Assembly (NCBI RefSeq): GCF_042662125.1
Contig: NZ_JBHSXL010000001.1
Coordinates: forward strand, 167,405-231,404
Length of the DNA: 64,000 nucleotides
DNA from: Halopenitus salinus
Lineage (GTDB): Archaea > Halobacteriota > Halobacteria > Halobacteriales > Haloferacaceae
Direction of reading: 5' to 3'
Below are positions 24,285 to 33,537 of this stretch, one piece after another; within the stretch, counting starts at the first letter, position 1; every line of letters begins with the position of its first letter. The position numbers and the translations under genes are program-made. The notes beneath the pieces are model-generated. The model did no database searches. It was not told the DNA's origin and was given only the letters and a program-made list of their open reading frames with translations.

Positions 24285-25202
24285 ATGAGGGCTCTCGACT
24301 CCTCAACCGAAGCGGCGCTCCGCGAGCGTCTCGACGACGAGCGGACGATAGCGTGGCTGTTCGTCGCGCCCGCCGTCGCCATGTTGATGCTGGTCGCCAT
24401 CTACCCGTTCCTGCTCATGATCTACAACAGCCTCTTCGATTTCAATCAGGCCGGGCAGATGGAGGCCTTCGTCGGCCTGGCGAACTACGCGCAGGTGCTC
24501 ACGGACGGCCGGTTCACGAGCGGGGCGCTCTTCACCGTCGCGTTCGTCGTCATCGTCGTCACCGCGGAGTTCCTGCTCGGGCTCGGCATGTCGCTCGTCA
24601 TCTACAGCAAGTACGTGAAGCATCGACAGCTGTGGGTCGTCCTCACCCTGCCGCCGATGATGCTCAGCCCCGTCGTCACGGGGTTGACCTGGCGGATGCT
24701 TCTCACGCCCGAATACGGGATGGTCAACCACCTCCTCGGCATCGAGATCGCCTGGCTCGCCTCCAGACCGTGGTCGGCGGTGGCGATCGTGGTCTCGGAC
24801 GTGTGGATGTGGACCCCGCTTTTCGTCCTGGTGTTCACGGCGACGATCCAGTCCATCCCGGACGTCTACTACGAGGCGGCCCGGATCGACGGGATGAGCA
24901 AGTGGCAGCAGTTCAAGTGGATCACGCTGCCGCAGATGCGCACGGCCATCGTCATCGTCCTCCTGCTTCGGGTGGTCCGGGCGTTCAAGGTGTTCCCGAA
25001 GATACAGGTGCTCACCCTGGGCGGTCCGGGCTCCTACACGGAGTCGATCGCGATGGTGACGTACAACTACGGCTTCCGGTTTTTCGATCTGGGACGGGCC
25101 AACGCCGCCGGCGTCCTCTACTGGCTGTTGATGTTCGGCGCGGCCTACCTCATCTTCAAGTCGGTGGCCGAGGACCTCATCTCGCCGGAGGGTGACCACT
25201 GA
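24285..25202 (+). CDS. ABC sugar-type permease (MalF-like)
   Basis: A 305-aa permease with six membrane helices, starting AWLFVAPAVAMLMLVAIYPF. The EAA loop that touches the ATPase is visible: YYEAARIDGMSKWQQFKWIT followed by LPQMR. It starts 3 bp after the binding-protein stop and its own stop overlaps the next ATG. It forms the channel with the permease at 25202. Confidence 0.88.
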   Translation: MRALDSSTEAALRERLDDERTIAWLFVAPAVAMLMLVAIYPFLLMIYNSLFDFNQAGQMEAFVGLANYAQVLTDGRFTSGALFTVAFVVIVVTAEFLLGLGMSLVIYSKYVKHRQLWVVLTLPPMMLSPVVTGLTWRMLLTPEYGMVNHLLGIEIAWLASRPWSAVAIVVSDVWMWTPLFVLVFTATIQSIPDVYYEAARIDGMSKWQQFKWITLPQMRTAIVIVLLLRVVRAFKVFPKIQVLTLGGPGSYTESIAMVTYNYGFRFFDLGRANAAGVLYWLLMFGAAYLIFKSVAEDLISPEGDH

Positions 25203-26032
25203 TGGACCTGAAGAAGACCTTCAACTACTCCCGGCTCGCGACCCGCGGGGCGGTGGCGGTCCTGTTGGCCCTCTGGATGGTCTGGATCTGGGGTCCCCTC
25301 GTGTGGGACCTGTTCGTCGGGCTGTCGGTGGAGCCGCAGACGGCCCCGCCGAGTCTCCTTCCCGACGAGTTCACCTTCGAACACTACCGCAACGTGATCG
25401 TCGACGAGGGGATGCCCATCTACATCCGCAACAGCGTCATCGTGACGGCGGTCTCCACGACCGTCTCCGTCGCCGTCGGCGCGCTCGCGGCGTACGCGTT
25501 GACCCGCTATGACCCCGGCGACGGACAGGTGAGCTTCTTCATCCTCAGCATGCGCTTTCTGCCGCCCATCGCGATCGCCATCCCCATCTACATGATGTTC
25601 GTCGGGATCGGGTGGATCAACACCTGGCGTGTGTTGATGATCGCCTACCTCCCGATCGGGATCCCGATCTCGACGTGGATCATGCTCATCTTCTTCCAGC
25701 GGATCCCGAAGGAGCTGGAGGAGGCGAGCCGCGTCGACGGATGGTCCCGGATCCAGACGTGGCGCCGGGTCGTCCTGCCGCTTGCGGCGCCGGGCATCTC
25801 GAGTGCCGCGATCTTGACGGCCATCCTGATGTGGAACGAGTACGTGCTGGCGCTGGTCCTCACGACCACCCAGGACGCACAGACGATCCCCATCTACCTC
25901 GCCGGGTTCGTCACGACGCGTGGCATCCTGTGGGGCCGGATGGGCGCGGCGACGATGATCGCGATAACCCCCATCGTCATCCTCGCCTTCATCGCACAGG
26001 AACGACTGGTCGCCGGATTCACCCTCGAATAA
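25202..26032 (+). CDS. ABC sugar-type permease (MalG-like)
   Basis: A 276-aa permease with about six membrane helices. The EAA motif reads LEEASRVDGWSRIQTWRRVV followed by LPLAAPG. It overlaps the upstream permease stop by 1 bp and lies 3 bp before the ATPase gene. It is the second half of the importer channel. Confidence 0.88.
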   Translation: MDLKKTFNYSRLATRGAVAVLLALWMVWIWGPLVWDLFVGLSVEPQTAPPSLLPDEFTFEHYRNVIVDEGMPIYIRNSVIVTAVSTTVSVAVGALAAYALTRYDPGDGQVSFFILSMRFLPPIAIAIPIYMMFVGIGWINTWRVLMIAYLPIGIPISTWIMLIFFQRIPKELEEASRVDGWSRIQTWRRVVLPLAAPGISSAAILTAILMWNEYVLALVLTTTQDAQTIPIYLAGFVTTRGILWGRMGAATMIAITPIVILAFIAQERLVAGFTLE

Positions 26033-26035
26033 CAC

Positions 26036-27136
26036 ATGGTAGAAACCACACTCAACGAACTGCGAAAGGAGTACGGAGACGTCGTGGCGGCCGATGACGT
26101 GTCGTTGACGCTTCACGACGGCGAGTTCATCGTCCTGCTCGGGCCGTCCGGCTGCGGGAAAAGCACCACGCTGCGGATGATCGCCGGGCTGGAGGAGCCG
26201 ACGAGCGGGACGATCACCGTCGACGGGGAGGACGTGACCGACATGGGACCGAACAGGCGGGACTTCGCGATGGTGTTCCAGCAGGTCGCGCTCTACCCGC
26301 ACATGAGCGTGCGGGACAACATCTCCTCGCCGCTCAGAGCGAGCGGCGTCGACGCCGGGACGATCGAGGAGCGCGTCGAACACACCGCCGGGATGTTGAA
26401 CATCTCGGAGCTGCTCGATCGGAAACCCGGCGAGCTCTCCGGCGGCCAACAACAGCGCGTCGCCATCGGGCGGGCGCTAGTGCGCGAGCCGCGAGCGTTC
26501 CTGCTCGACGAGCCGTTCTCGAAGCTCGACCAGAAGCTCCGGATCCAGCTCCAAAAGGAGCTCAAGCGGCTCCAGGAACAGACCGGCGTCCCCACCGTCT
26601 TCGTCACCCACGATCAGGAGGAGGCGATGGTGCTCGCCGACCGCATCGCGGTGATGGACGAGGGGAAGCTCCAGCAGGTCGACACCCCGGAGACGCTGTA
26701 TCGCTTCCCCACCAACGAGTTCGTCGCGGACTTCATCGGCAACCCGACGATGAACTTCTTTTCGGCGTCCATCGAGGGCGGGGAGGCCGTGATCGACGGC
26801 GTGACCTACGAGTTCCCCGGCGGCGACGGGGACCTCTCCGAGGTTCGTCGAATGGCCGCCCGCCCGGAGGACGTCATCCCGGTGGCGCCCGACAACGGCG
26901 GAGGTCTCCACGCGACGGTCGAGCTCGTGGAGATGCGCGGCTCGACGACGTACCTCATCGTCGACCACGACGGCGAGGAACTCACGGTCCTCCAGCCGGA
27001 GGACGAGCGCTTCGAGGAGGGCGACGAGGTGGCGTTGCGCTTCGAGTTCGACGACGTCTCGCTTTTCGACGGCGACGGGGAGCTGGTCCGCCACACCGAC
27101 GTCGAGGACGAGCCCGTCTCCGCGAACGCCGAGTAG
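26036..27136 (+). CDS. ABC transporter ATP-binding protein (MalK/UgpC type)
   Basis: A 366-aa ATPase. Walker A is GPSGCGKST (about residue 37), the signature is LSGGQQQRVAIGRAL, Walker B is FLLDEPFSKLD and the switch His is in VTHDQEEAM. The C-terminal part (from about 240) is a TOBE/OB regulatory domain (RPEDVIPVAPDNG, VELVEMRGSTTYLIVDHDG). The D-loop has FSKLDQKLR, where most relatives have LSNLDAKLR. It powers the importer encoded upstream. Confidence 0.9.
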   Translation: MVETTLNELRKEYGDVVAADDVSLTLHDGEFIVLLGPSGCGKSTTLRMIAGLEEPTSGTITVDGEDVTDMGPNRRDFAMVFQQVALYPHMSVRDNISSPLRASGVDAGTIEERVEHTAGMLNISELLDRKPGELSGGQQQRVAIGRALVREPRAFLLDEPFSKLDQKLRIQLQKELKRLQEQTGVPTVFVTHDQEEAMVLADRIAVMDEGKLQQVDTPETLYRFPTNEFVADFIGNPTMNFFSASIEGGEAVIDGVTYEFPGGDGDLSEVRRMAARPEDVIPVAPDNGGGLHATVELVEMRGSTTYLIVDHDGEELTVLQPEDERFEEGDEVALRFEFDDVSLFDGDGELVRHTDVEDEPVSANAE

Positions 27137-27210
27137 CGAAGGGTTGCCCCTCGAAACCCGATCTCCTCGAGTCCCCGCCGTTCGACCCTCGGCCGCGAGC
27201 GGACCACGCG

Positions 27211-27220
27211 TTCTATATAC
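27211..27220 (+). promoter_or_regulatory. Promoter of kdgK
   Basis: TTCTATATAC is a TATA box about 40 bp before GTG 27255, so kdgK can be transcribed separately from the ABC operon that ends at 27136. Confidence 0.55.
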
Positions 27221-27254
27221 CGGGACCGTAAGTTGCGGACATGGAGTGGGACGC

Positions 27255-28211
27255 GTGACCGACCTCGTGACCTTCGGCGAAACGATGTTGCGGCTGTCGC
27301 CGCCGCGCGGCGAGCGGCTCGAGACGACCCGGAACCTCGAGGTGCAGACGGGCGGGGCCGAAAGCAACGTCGCCGCGGGCGCGGCACGGCTCGACGTGAA
27401 CGCGGTGTGGCTCTCGAAGCTGCCGGACTCGCCGCTCGGGCGACGGATCGTCTCGGAGCTTCGAAGCCACGGCGTGCGAACCGGGATCGCCTGGGCGGAC
27501 CCCGCGGGCTCGCGTACCGGGACCTACTACATCGAACACGGCGGGGATCCGCGCGGCACGAACGTCGTCTACGACCGTTCGGACTCGGCGTTCACCACGA
27601 TCGAGGCGTCGGAACTTCCCGAGGGGATCTTCGAGAACACGACGACGTTTCACACGACGGGGATCACCCCCGCGCTCTCCGAGGCGGCCGAGCGGACGAC
27701 GGTCGACCTCCTCGAGGCTGCGGGCGAGGCCGGGGTGACGCGAACGTTCGATCTGAACTACCGCGGGAAGCTCTGGTCGCCGGCGGAGGCGAGGAAGACC
27801 TACGAATCGCTCTTCGAACACGTCGACACCCTCTTCGTGCCGCGTCGGGACGCGATCGAGATCCTCGAGTGCGAGGGCGACGCGGTCGACATCGCTCACG
27901 GTCTGTTGACCGACCACGACCTCGAGACGGTCGTGCTCACCCGCGGCGAGAAGGGCGCGCTCGCGGTCTCCGACGGCTCGGTCCACGAGCAGGGGACCTT
28001 CGAGGCCGACACCCACGACGCGATCGGAACTGGGGACGCCTTCGTCGCCGGGTTCCTCACGCGGCGCATCGACGGCGGCGCCGTTCCCGACGCGTTGCAG
28101 TGGGGCGCGGCCACGGCCGCGCTCAAGCGCACGATCGGCGGGGACATCGCCGTGATCTCCCGCGAGGAGGTCGAGTCCGTCCTCGAGGGGGAGTCGGGGA
28201 TCGATCGATAG
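27255..28211 (+). CDS. kdgK: PfkB-family 2-keto-3-deoxygluconate kinase
   Basis: A 318-aa ribokinase-family enzyme: VTFGETMLRLSPPRGERLE (start), GGAESNVAAGAARLDVNAVW (sugar-binding GG motif), EVVVLTRGEKGA-like strand, and GTGDAFVAGFL, the anion-hole signature with the catalytic Asp. Closest in pattern to haloarchaeal KDG kinases, which phosphorylate 2-keto-3-deoxygluconate in the semi-phosphorylated Entner-Doudoroff pathway. GTG 27255 is the start; longer frames lack conserved residues. It follows a sugar-type importer, which fits sugar catabolism. Confidence 0.82.
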   Translation: MTDLVTFGETMLRLSPPRGERLETTRNLEVQTGGAESNVAAGAARLDVNAVWLSKLPDSPLGRRIVSELRSHGVRTGIAWADPAGSRTGTYYIEHGGDPRGTNVVYDRSDSAFTTIEASELPEGIFENTTTFHTTGITPALSEAAERTTVDLLEAAGEAGVTRTFDLNYRGKLWSPAEARKTYESLFEHVDTLFVPRRDAIEILECEGDAVDIAHGLLTDHDLETVVLTRGEKGALAVSDGSVHEQGTFEADTHDAIGTGDAFVAGFLTRRIDGGAVPDALQWGAATAALKRTIGGDIAVISREEVESVLEGESGIDR

Positions 28212-28297
28212 CCGGCGAACCACGCCGTCCGCGGCGGGCGACGATCACGCCGTCCGCGGTGGACAACGCTTACTATCGCGCGAGCGCGAGGTGAACC

Positions 28298-29728
28298 ATG
28301 CACGTAGCCGTTATCGGCGCGTACGGAAGCGCCGGTGCCGCGGTCGCGGAGGGACTGTACCCGCACGTCGGCGGCCGGATCGACCGGCTGACGCTCGTCG
28401 ACGACGGGGAGCCGGGGGGAGGACTCTGCATCCTCGAGGGGTGTATGCCCTCCAAGGAGCTCATCTCGGCGGCGACACACCGTCACCAGGGTCGCGTCGA
28501 CGACCGGCTGACGGGCGAGCCGCACGAACTCGACCTCGAGCGGGTCGTCGCGGAGAAGAACGACCGAACGCGCGGGTGGGCCGGCCACCGCCGCGAATCG
28601 ATCCACGAGATGGCCGAGGACGAGGACGTCGAGTTCCTCCACGAGCGGGCGCGGTTTCTCGACGACCACACGATCGAGGTGGACGGGGACACGATCGAGG
28701 CGGACTACGTCGTGATCGCGACCGGGTCGGTCCCGAACGTCCCGGACGTGCCGGGGCTCGAGGAGGCCGGCTACTACACCAGCAAGGACACGTTACACGC
28801 GACGGAACTCCCGGATTCAGCGGTCGTTCTCGGCTTCGGATACGTCGGCCTGGAGATGGTCCCCTACCTCGCGGAGGCGGGCGTCGATCTCACCGTGATC
28901 GAACACGACGAGCGGCCGATCGACGAGGCGGACCCCGAGTTCGGCGACGCGCTCCTCGAGATCTACCGCGAGCAGTTCGACGTCGAGATCCGAACCGAGG
29001 TCCGCGAGGACCGGGTCGAAACCACGGCGGAGGGGGTTCGCCTCCACCTCCGACGCGAGGACGGCGCCGAAGCCGCAGCCGATCCGGAGCCGGTCGAGGC
29101 CGAATCGATCTTCTGTTTCACCGGCCGGGAGCCGAACCTGAACGGGCTGGGACTCGAGAACACCACGCTCTCTCCCGCCGACGATTGGATCGACGCGACG
29201 ATGCGACCGCCGAACGCGGAGCGGACCTTCGTCGTCGGCGACGCGAACGGCCGCGAGCCGATCCTCCACGTCGCGAAGGAACAGGGGTACAAGACGGCCG
29301 AGAACGTGCTCGCACACGCCAAGGGCGAGCCGGTCGAGCCGTACTCGAACGTCCACCACCACGTGATCTTCTCGGGCGCGGCGATCTACCCCTTCGCGCG
29401 CGTCGGCCACACGCCCCGATCGGCGGTCGAGGCCGGCCACGCGATCGCGACCGCGACCAGGCGGGCGAGCGACGACGGCGTGTTCAAATCGAAGGACGTC
29501 CCCCACGGCCTGGCGCGGCTGGTCGTCGACGCCGAGGACGGGACCGTCCTCGGCTGGCAGGGACTCCACTACCACGCCGACGTGATGGCCAAGACGCTCC
29601 AGATGGCCGTCGAGATGGAACTCGACGTGCGCGAGATCCCCGATCGGGCCTACCATCCGACGACGCCGGAGATCCTCGACGGGCTGCTTCGTGAGTGTGC
29701 GGCGCAAGTCGACACGGACGCGGAGTGA
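28298..29728 (+). CDS. FAD pyridine-nucleotide disulfide oxidoreductase
   Basis: A 476-aa class I flavoprotein disulfide reductase, of dihydrolipoyl dehydrogenase/mercuric reductase type. The FAD-binding start is MHVAVIGAYGSAGAAVAEGL; the redox pair sits in GGLCILEGCMPSKELIS (two Cys five apart); NAD(P)-binding is VVLGFGYVGLEMVPYL; the C-terminal catalytic His is in YHPTTPEILD. The GAYGSAG loop is unlike the usual GxGxxG. GAGGTGA lies 3 bp before the ATG and a TATA-like element near 28270. No lipoyl-complex genes are adjacent, so its substrate is open. Confidence 0.8.
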   Translation: MHVAVIGAYGSAGAAVAEGLYPHVGGRIDRLTLVDDGEPGGGLCILEGCMPSKELISAATHRHQGRVDDRLTGEPHELDLERVVAEKNDRTRGWAGHRRESIHEMAEDEDVEFLHERARFLDDHTIEVDGDTIEADYVVIATGSVPNVPDVPGLEEAGYYTSKDTLHATELPDSAVVLGFGYVGLEMVPYLAEAGVDLTVIEHDERPIDEADPEFGDALLEIYREQFDVEIRTEVREDRVETTAEGVRLHLRREDGAEAAADPEPVEAESIFCFTGREPNLNGLGLENTTLSPADDWIDATMRPPNAERTFVVGDANGREPILHVAKEQGYKTAENVLAHAKGEPVEPYSNVHHHVIFSGAAIYPFARVGHTPRSAVEAGHAIATATRRASDDGVFKSKDVPHGLARLVVDAEDGTVLGWQGLHYHADVMAKTLQMAVEMELDVREIPDRAYHPTTPEILDGLLRECAAQVDTDAE

Positions 29729-29749
29729 TCACTCCACGCCGGCCGGTCG

Positions 29750-31006
29750 TCACGGGTCCGTTCGACGGACGCGAACCGTTCGAACCCGGTTTCCGTCGGT
29801 CGTCTCCACGGCGATCGAGACGCCGGAATCGGGAAACTCGACGCGGTCGCCGGGCTCGCCGACGCGCCCGAGACGGGCGTTGACCAGCCCCGCGACGGTC
29901 TCGTACTCCCCGTCACGCGGCAGCGCGACGTCGAGTTCGAGGACGTCCGTCACCTCCCCGACCGTGACCTCGCCGTTCACGAGCAGGCCGTCGTCGGTGT
30001 GGCGAAGCGAGCGCTTCTCGCCGACCTCCGCGATGTCCCCGACGATCTCCTCTAGGACGTCCTCGATCGTGGCGATCCCCTCGGTCTCGCCGTACTCGTC
30101 GACGACGACCGCGAGGGGGATCCGCCGCGTCTGCAGTTCGGCGAGGAGCACGTCCACGCGCTGGGAGTCGGGGACGACCACGACCTCCCGGAGCACGTCG
30201 TCCAGATCGAGCCCCTCGCGGATCGCGCGTTCGGCGTCGCGGACGTCGACGAACCCGACGACGTGATCGAGGGACCCCTCGTAGACGGGGACGCGCGTGA
30301 GCCGTTCGCTCGCGCAGAGTCCGACGATCTCCTCGAGAGGGGTTTCGCGGTCGACCGCGACGACGTTCGGGCGAGGGACGAGGATCTCCCGGACGCTCGT
30401 CTCGTCGAGGTCGAAGACGCCCTCGACCATGCGCCGCTCGCGTTCGTCTATGGCCCCGACGCGCTCGCCGGTGGCGACGAGCCGCTCGAGTTCGGCCCGG
30501 GTAAGCCCGGGCGGAGTCGCCGTGGGCGAGCCGGTCACCCGTTCGACGACCGAAACGACGCCCTCGAAGACCGTGACGACCGGCGAGAGGACGCGTTCGA
30601 CGAATGCGATCGGGCGGGCGACGGCGAGCGCGATCCGCTCGGCGTTGGCCACGCCGTAGGACTTCGGGGCGATCTCGCCGACGACGAGGATCAACACGGA
30701 CATCACCGCGGTGGCGATCGTGACCCCCGCACCCGGACCGTAGGCGGCCGCGAGCGTGGCCGTCGCGAGGCTGGCCATCGTGATGTTGACCACGTTGTTG
30801 CCGACGAGGATCGTCACGAGCAGCCGGTGGGGGTCGTCCCGCAGTCGCGCGAGAACCGGACCGTCCGGATCCGTGCCGGCGGAGAGCGCCGCGACCCGGT
30901 GGCGCTCCAGCGAGAAGATCGCGATCTCGCTGGCGGAGAAGAATGCGCTCACACACAACAGGATCGCGATGATGCCCGCCGCGACGCCGATCGAGTCCGT
31001 GATCAT
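29750..31006 (-). CDS. CNNM/CorC-type membrane protein with CBS pair
   Basis: A 418-aa protein. The N-terminal DUF21 domain (about residues 1-190) has four membrane helices (IIAILLCVSAFFSASEIAIF, GNNVVNITMASLATATLAA, VMSVLILVVGEIAPKSYG). Next come two CBS domains (REILVPRPNVVAVDRETPLE, VVVVPDSQRVDVLLAELQTR with IPLAVVVDEYGETEGI), then a CorC_HlyC domain ending at VRVRRTD. Bacterial CorC and animal CNNM proteins export Mg2+ or related ions. It lies convergent with the flavoprotein gene, with a 21-bp gap. Confidence 0.85.
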   Translation of the reverse strand: MITDSIGVAAGIIAILLCVSAFFSASEIAIFSLERHRVAALSAGTDPDGPVLARLRDDPHRLLVTILVGNNVVNITMASLATATLAAAYGPGAGVTIATAVMSVLILVVGEIAPKSYGVANAERIALAVARPIAFVERVLSPVVTVFEGVVSVVERVTGSPTATPPGLTRAELERLVATGERVGAIDERERRMVEGVFDLDETSVREILVPRPNVVAVDRETPLEEIVGLCASERLTRVPVYEGSLDHVVGFVDVRDAERAIREGLDLDDVLREVVVVPDSQRVDVLLAELQTRRIPLAVVVDEYGETEGIATIEDVLEEIVGDIAEVGEKRSLRHTDDGLLVNGEVTVGEVTDVLELDVALPRDGEYETVAGLVNARLGRVGEPGDRVEFPDSGVSIAVETTDGNRVRTVRVRRTDP

Positions 31007-31144
31007 GGCCCACTGTTCGGCGGCGGGTCGGTTATACGGTTCGGCAGCGGGTCGGTGTATGGTCCGACGGAACCGGCTTCGAACCGCGTCCGCGAGCCAC
31101 GGCGGAGCGGCGACGAACGCGACGAGACGGGGTGGACGTGGCGA

Positions 31145-32968
31145 CTAGACGGAGTAGTAGTACTCGCCGGTCCGCTTCTGCTCGCGGTCCTTCTGGGAGT
31201 CGGGTTTGTTGATCCGCGGGCGGCCGGTGCGCTCGTCGCGCCGGAAGGTGATGTCGAGGTCCGAGAGGAAGTCGTTCATCCCCGCGCGCATCTCCTGGGG
31301 CGGCTTGGCGTGGCCGTGGTGGGCCGGCTCGCCGTCGAAGACCATGAGCCGGTCGGCGAGCAGGTCGATCATGTAGATGTCGTGGTCGATGACGAGCACG
31401 GTCGCGTCGTGGTTCTCCGCGTACCGGCGGATCGCGGTCGTGGCGCGCACGCGCTGTTCGACGTCGAGGTGGGCCGACGGCTCGTCGAGCAGGTAGAGGT
31501 CGGCGTCCTCGGAGAGGCACGCCGCGATCGCCACGCGCTGGCGCTCGCCGCCCGAGAGGTCCGTGAGGTTCTGCTCCATGATTCGATCGAGCTGGAGCGG
31601 GTCCGCGATCTCCGTGTTCCAGTAGGAGCTTCCGACGCGGTCCGTGATGGACGAGAGGAAGGCGTCGACGCGCATGTGGCGGTCGATCTCGATGTACTGC
31701 GGCTTGTAGGCGATGTCGAGCGCGAAGTCCAACTCGCCATCGTCGGGCTCGAGGGAGCCGGCGAACAGCTTCGCGAGGGTGGATTTGCCGATCCCGTTGG
31801 GACCCACGATGCCGAGCACCTCGGACTCGTAGATGGTGCCGCCCTCGACGTCGAGGTCGAACTCCCCTTCGCCGTAGGACTTCCGGAGGTCCGGGTACTC
31901 GACGAGCTCGTTCTCCTTCGAGGAGACGCGTGGGGCGTGCTCCTCGAAGGTGATCGAGTCCGGACGGATCCGCATGTTCTCGTTGTCGAGGTAGCCCTTC
32001 AGGTACTCGTTGATCCCGTTTCTGACGGACTTCGGGTCGGTGATGACGCCGTAGGCGCCGGGTTCGCCGTAGGCGACGTGGAGGGTGTCCGCGAGGAGGT
32101 CGAGGATGGCCAGGTCGTGTTCGACGACGAGCATCGACCGGTCGGAGTCGGCCGCCAGCTCGCGAATGAGCCGGGCGGCGGTCATCCGCTGGCCGATGTC
32201 GAGATACGGGGTGATCTCATCGAGGAAGTAGAAGTCGGCGTCGCGGGCCAGACACGCGGCGATCGCCACGCGCTGGAGCTCGCCGCCGGAGATGGAGTCG
32301 ATGTCCTGGTCCATCACCGGAGCGATGTTCAGCCGGTCGATGAGCTCGGAGAGCGCGCCGCGCTCGTCGGTGTGTTCGAGCAGGTCGCGCGTGTTCCCAT
32401 CGAACTGCTTGGGGATCTGGTCGACGTACTGAGGCTTTCTGGCGATCGATATCGATCCCTCCCGAAGTCGATCGAGGTAGGTCTGCAGCTCGGTACCGCG
32501 GAAGCGGTCGACGACCGGCTCCCAGTCGGCCCCCTCGTCGGCTCCCTCGTGGTCGCCGAGGTTCGGGACGAGCTCGCCCGCGAGCGCGTGGACCGCGGTC
32601 GACTTCCCGATGCCGTTCGGTCCGAGGATGCCGGTCACGGAGCCGGGCTCGGGGACGGGCAGGCCGTACAGCGAGAAGGCGTTCTCGCCGTAGCGGTGGA
32701 CGGGGTCCTCCTCGAGCTCGGAGGGAAGGTTGATGATCTCGATGGCGTCGAAGGGGCACTTCTCGACGCAGATGCCGCAGGTCTCGCCCAGACAGATCTC
32801 CTCGGAGATGCGGATCTGGTCGGGGTCGCCGTCCTCGGCGTCCTCGCCGCGCATCGTGATGCACTCCTTGCCCGTCCGGTTGGGCGGACAGTAGTTCATG
32901 CACTCGTAGTTGCACCGGTCGGGCTGACACCGGTCGAGGTCGACGACCGCGATGCTGTCGTCGGCCAT
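31145..32968 (-). CDS. rli: Ribosome-recycling ATPase RLI/ABCE1
   Basis: A 607-aa ABCE1. Two 4Fe-4S clusters are carried by CQPDRCNYECMNYCPP (about residue 14) and CLGETCGICVEKCPFDA (about 56). Each of two ABC domains has Walker A GPNGIGKST, with signatures ISGGELQRVAIAACL and LSGGERQRVAIAACL, and the hinge between them. ABCE1 splits terminated ribosomes with aRF1/aPelota and helps initiation. ATG 32968 begins 2 bp after the EMC6-like gene stop, so the two form an operon; the longer frame from 33019 is not used. Confidence 0.95.
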   Translation of the reverse strand: MADDSIAVVDLDRCQPDRCNYECMNYCPPNRTGKECITMRGEDAEDGDPDQIRISEEICLGETCGICVEKCPFDAIEIINLPSELEEDPVHRYGENAFSLYGLPVPEPGSVTGILGPNGIGKSTAVHALAGELVPNLGDHEGADEGADWEPVVDRFRGTELQTYLDRLREGSISIARKPQYVDQIPKQFDGNTRDLLEHTDERGALSELIDRLNIAPVMDQDIDSISGGELQRVAIAACLARDADFYFLDEITPYLDIGQRMTAARLIRELAADSDRSMLVVEHDLAILDLLADTLHVAYGEPGAYGVITDPKSVRNGINEYLKGYLDNENMRIRPDSITFEEHAPRVSSKENELVEYPDLRKSYGEGEFDLDVEGGTIYESEVLGIVGPNGIGKSTLAKLFAGSLEPDDGELDFALDIAYKPQYIEIDRHMRVDAFLSSITDRVGSSYWNTEIADPLQLDRIMEQNLTDLSGGERQRVAIAACLSEDADLYLLDEPSAHLDVEQRVRATTAIRRYAENHDATVLVIDHDIYMIDLLADRLMVFDGEPAHHGHAKPPQEMRAGMNDFLSDLDITFRRDERTGRPRINKPDSQKDREQKRTGEYYYSV

Positions 32969-32970
32969 GG

Positions 32971-33279
32971 CTACAGCCGAACACCCGAGGTCAAAAGGAC
33001 CGTGTAGGTGATGAACCACAGCGTGAAGGTCATGAACACCACGTAGAGGTTGTCCTTCACGCCGAAGTCCGCAACGTCGACGCCGGCCAGCTTCAGAATG
33101 GGAAACTGGACGACGACGAACGCGCCCATCACCACGACGGCCATCGTGGATCCGCCGTTGGCGGGAGAGGTGCCGACGTACCAGGCGGACGCGAGCGCTG
33201 CGCCGATGCCGGCCAGACAGGCGATGGTCGTGACGACCACGCCGCGGGCGTGGCCGGTGAGTCCCGAGTCGTCGCTCAT
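32971..33279 (-). CDS. EMC6-like small membrane protein
   Basis: A 102-aa protein with three membrane helices: VVVTTIACLAGIGAALASAW, MAVVVMGAFVVVQFPILKLA, LYVVFMTFTLWFITYTVLLT. Size, charge and the second-third helix pattern resemble archaeal EMC6-like proteins, thought to pair with Oxa1/EMC3-type insertases. It precedes rli by 2 bp on the same transcript, linking membrane insertion to translation. Family assignment is by pattern. Confidence 0.65.
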   Translation of the reverse strand: MSDDSGLTGHARGVVVTTIACLAGIGAALASAWYVGTSPANGGSTMAVVVMGAFVVVQFPILKLAGVDVADFGVKDNLYVVFMTFTLWFITYTVLLTSGVRL

Positions 33280-33466
33280 ACCAACGGGTCCGCTGGCGCC
33301 GGTGAAAAGGCGTTCGTTCCGAAGCCGACCCGGGTCGACCCGGGCGAGGCGGGCGACAACGAGCACGAAACGAACCCCGGATGGAACACGCGGGAACGTC
33401 GAGAACACGTCGACGAGCCGACCAGCCACATTGGTCGCGCCGTGAGAGCGCGCGCGAGCCGGTTGC

Positions 33467-33537
33467 CTGACCGATCGGTCAGCCAGGACGGTGATCCGTC
33501 GGTTTATAGAGGCAAATACTTCCGCAATTCGCGGAGG
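33467..33537 (+). promoter_or_regulatory. Palindrome, TATA box and leader hairpin
   Basis: CTGACCGATCGGTCAG (33467-33482) is a perfect 16-bp palindrome of the sort bound by TetR-family repressors. A TATA-like GGTTTATAGA (33501-33510) and a hairpin TCCGC-AATTC-GCGGA (33521-33535) follow. A transcript starting here would run about 95 nt before the HTH gene at 33623. The remainder of the 33280-33622 gap shows no gene. Confidence 0.4.

Noticed and set aside
30263..33007. A 914-codon plus-strand frame spanning several genes
   Set aside because: It runs antisense across the CorC-type gene and rli, both of which have clear motifs on the minus strand.
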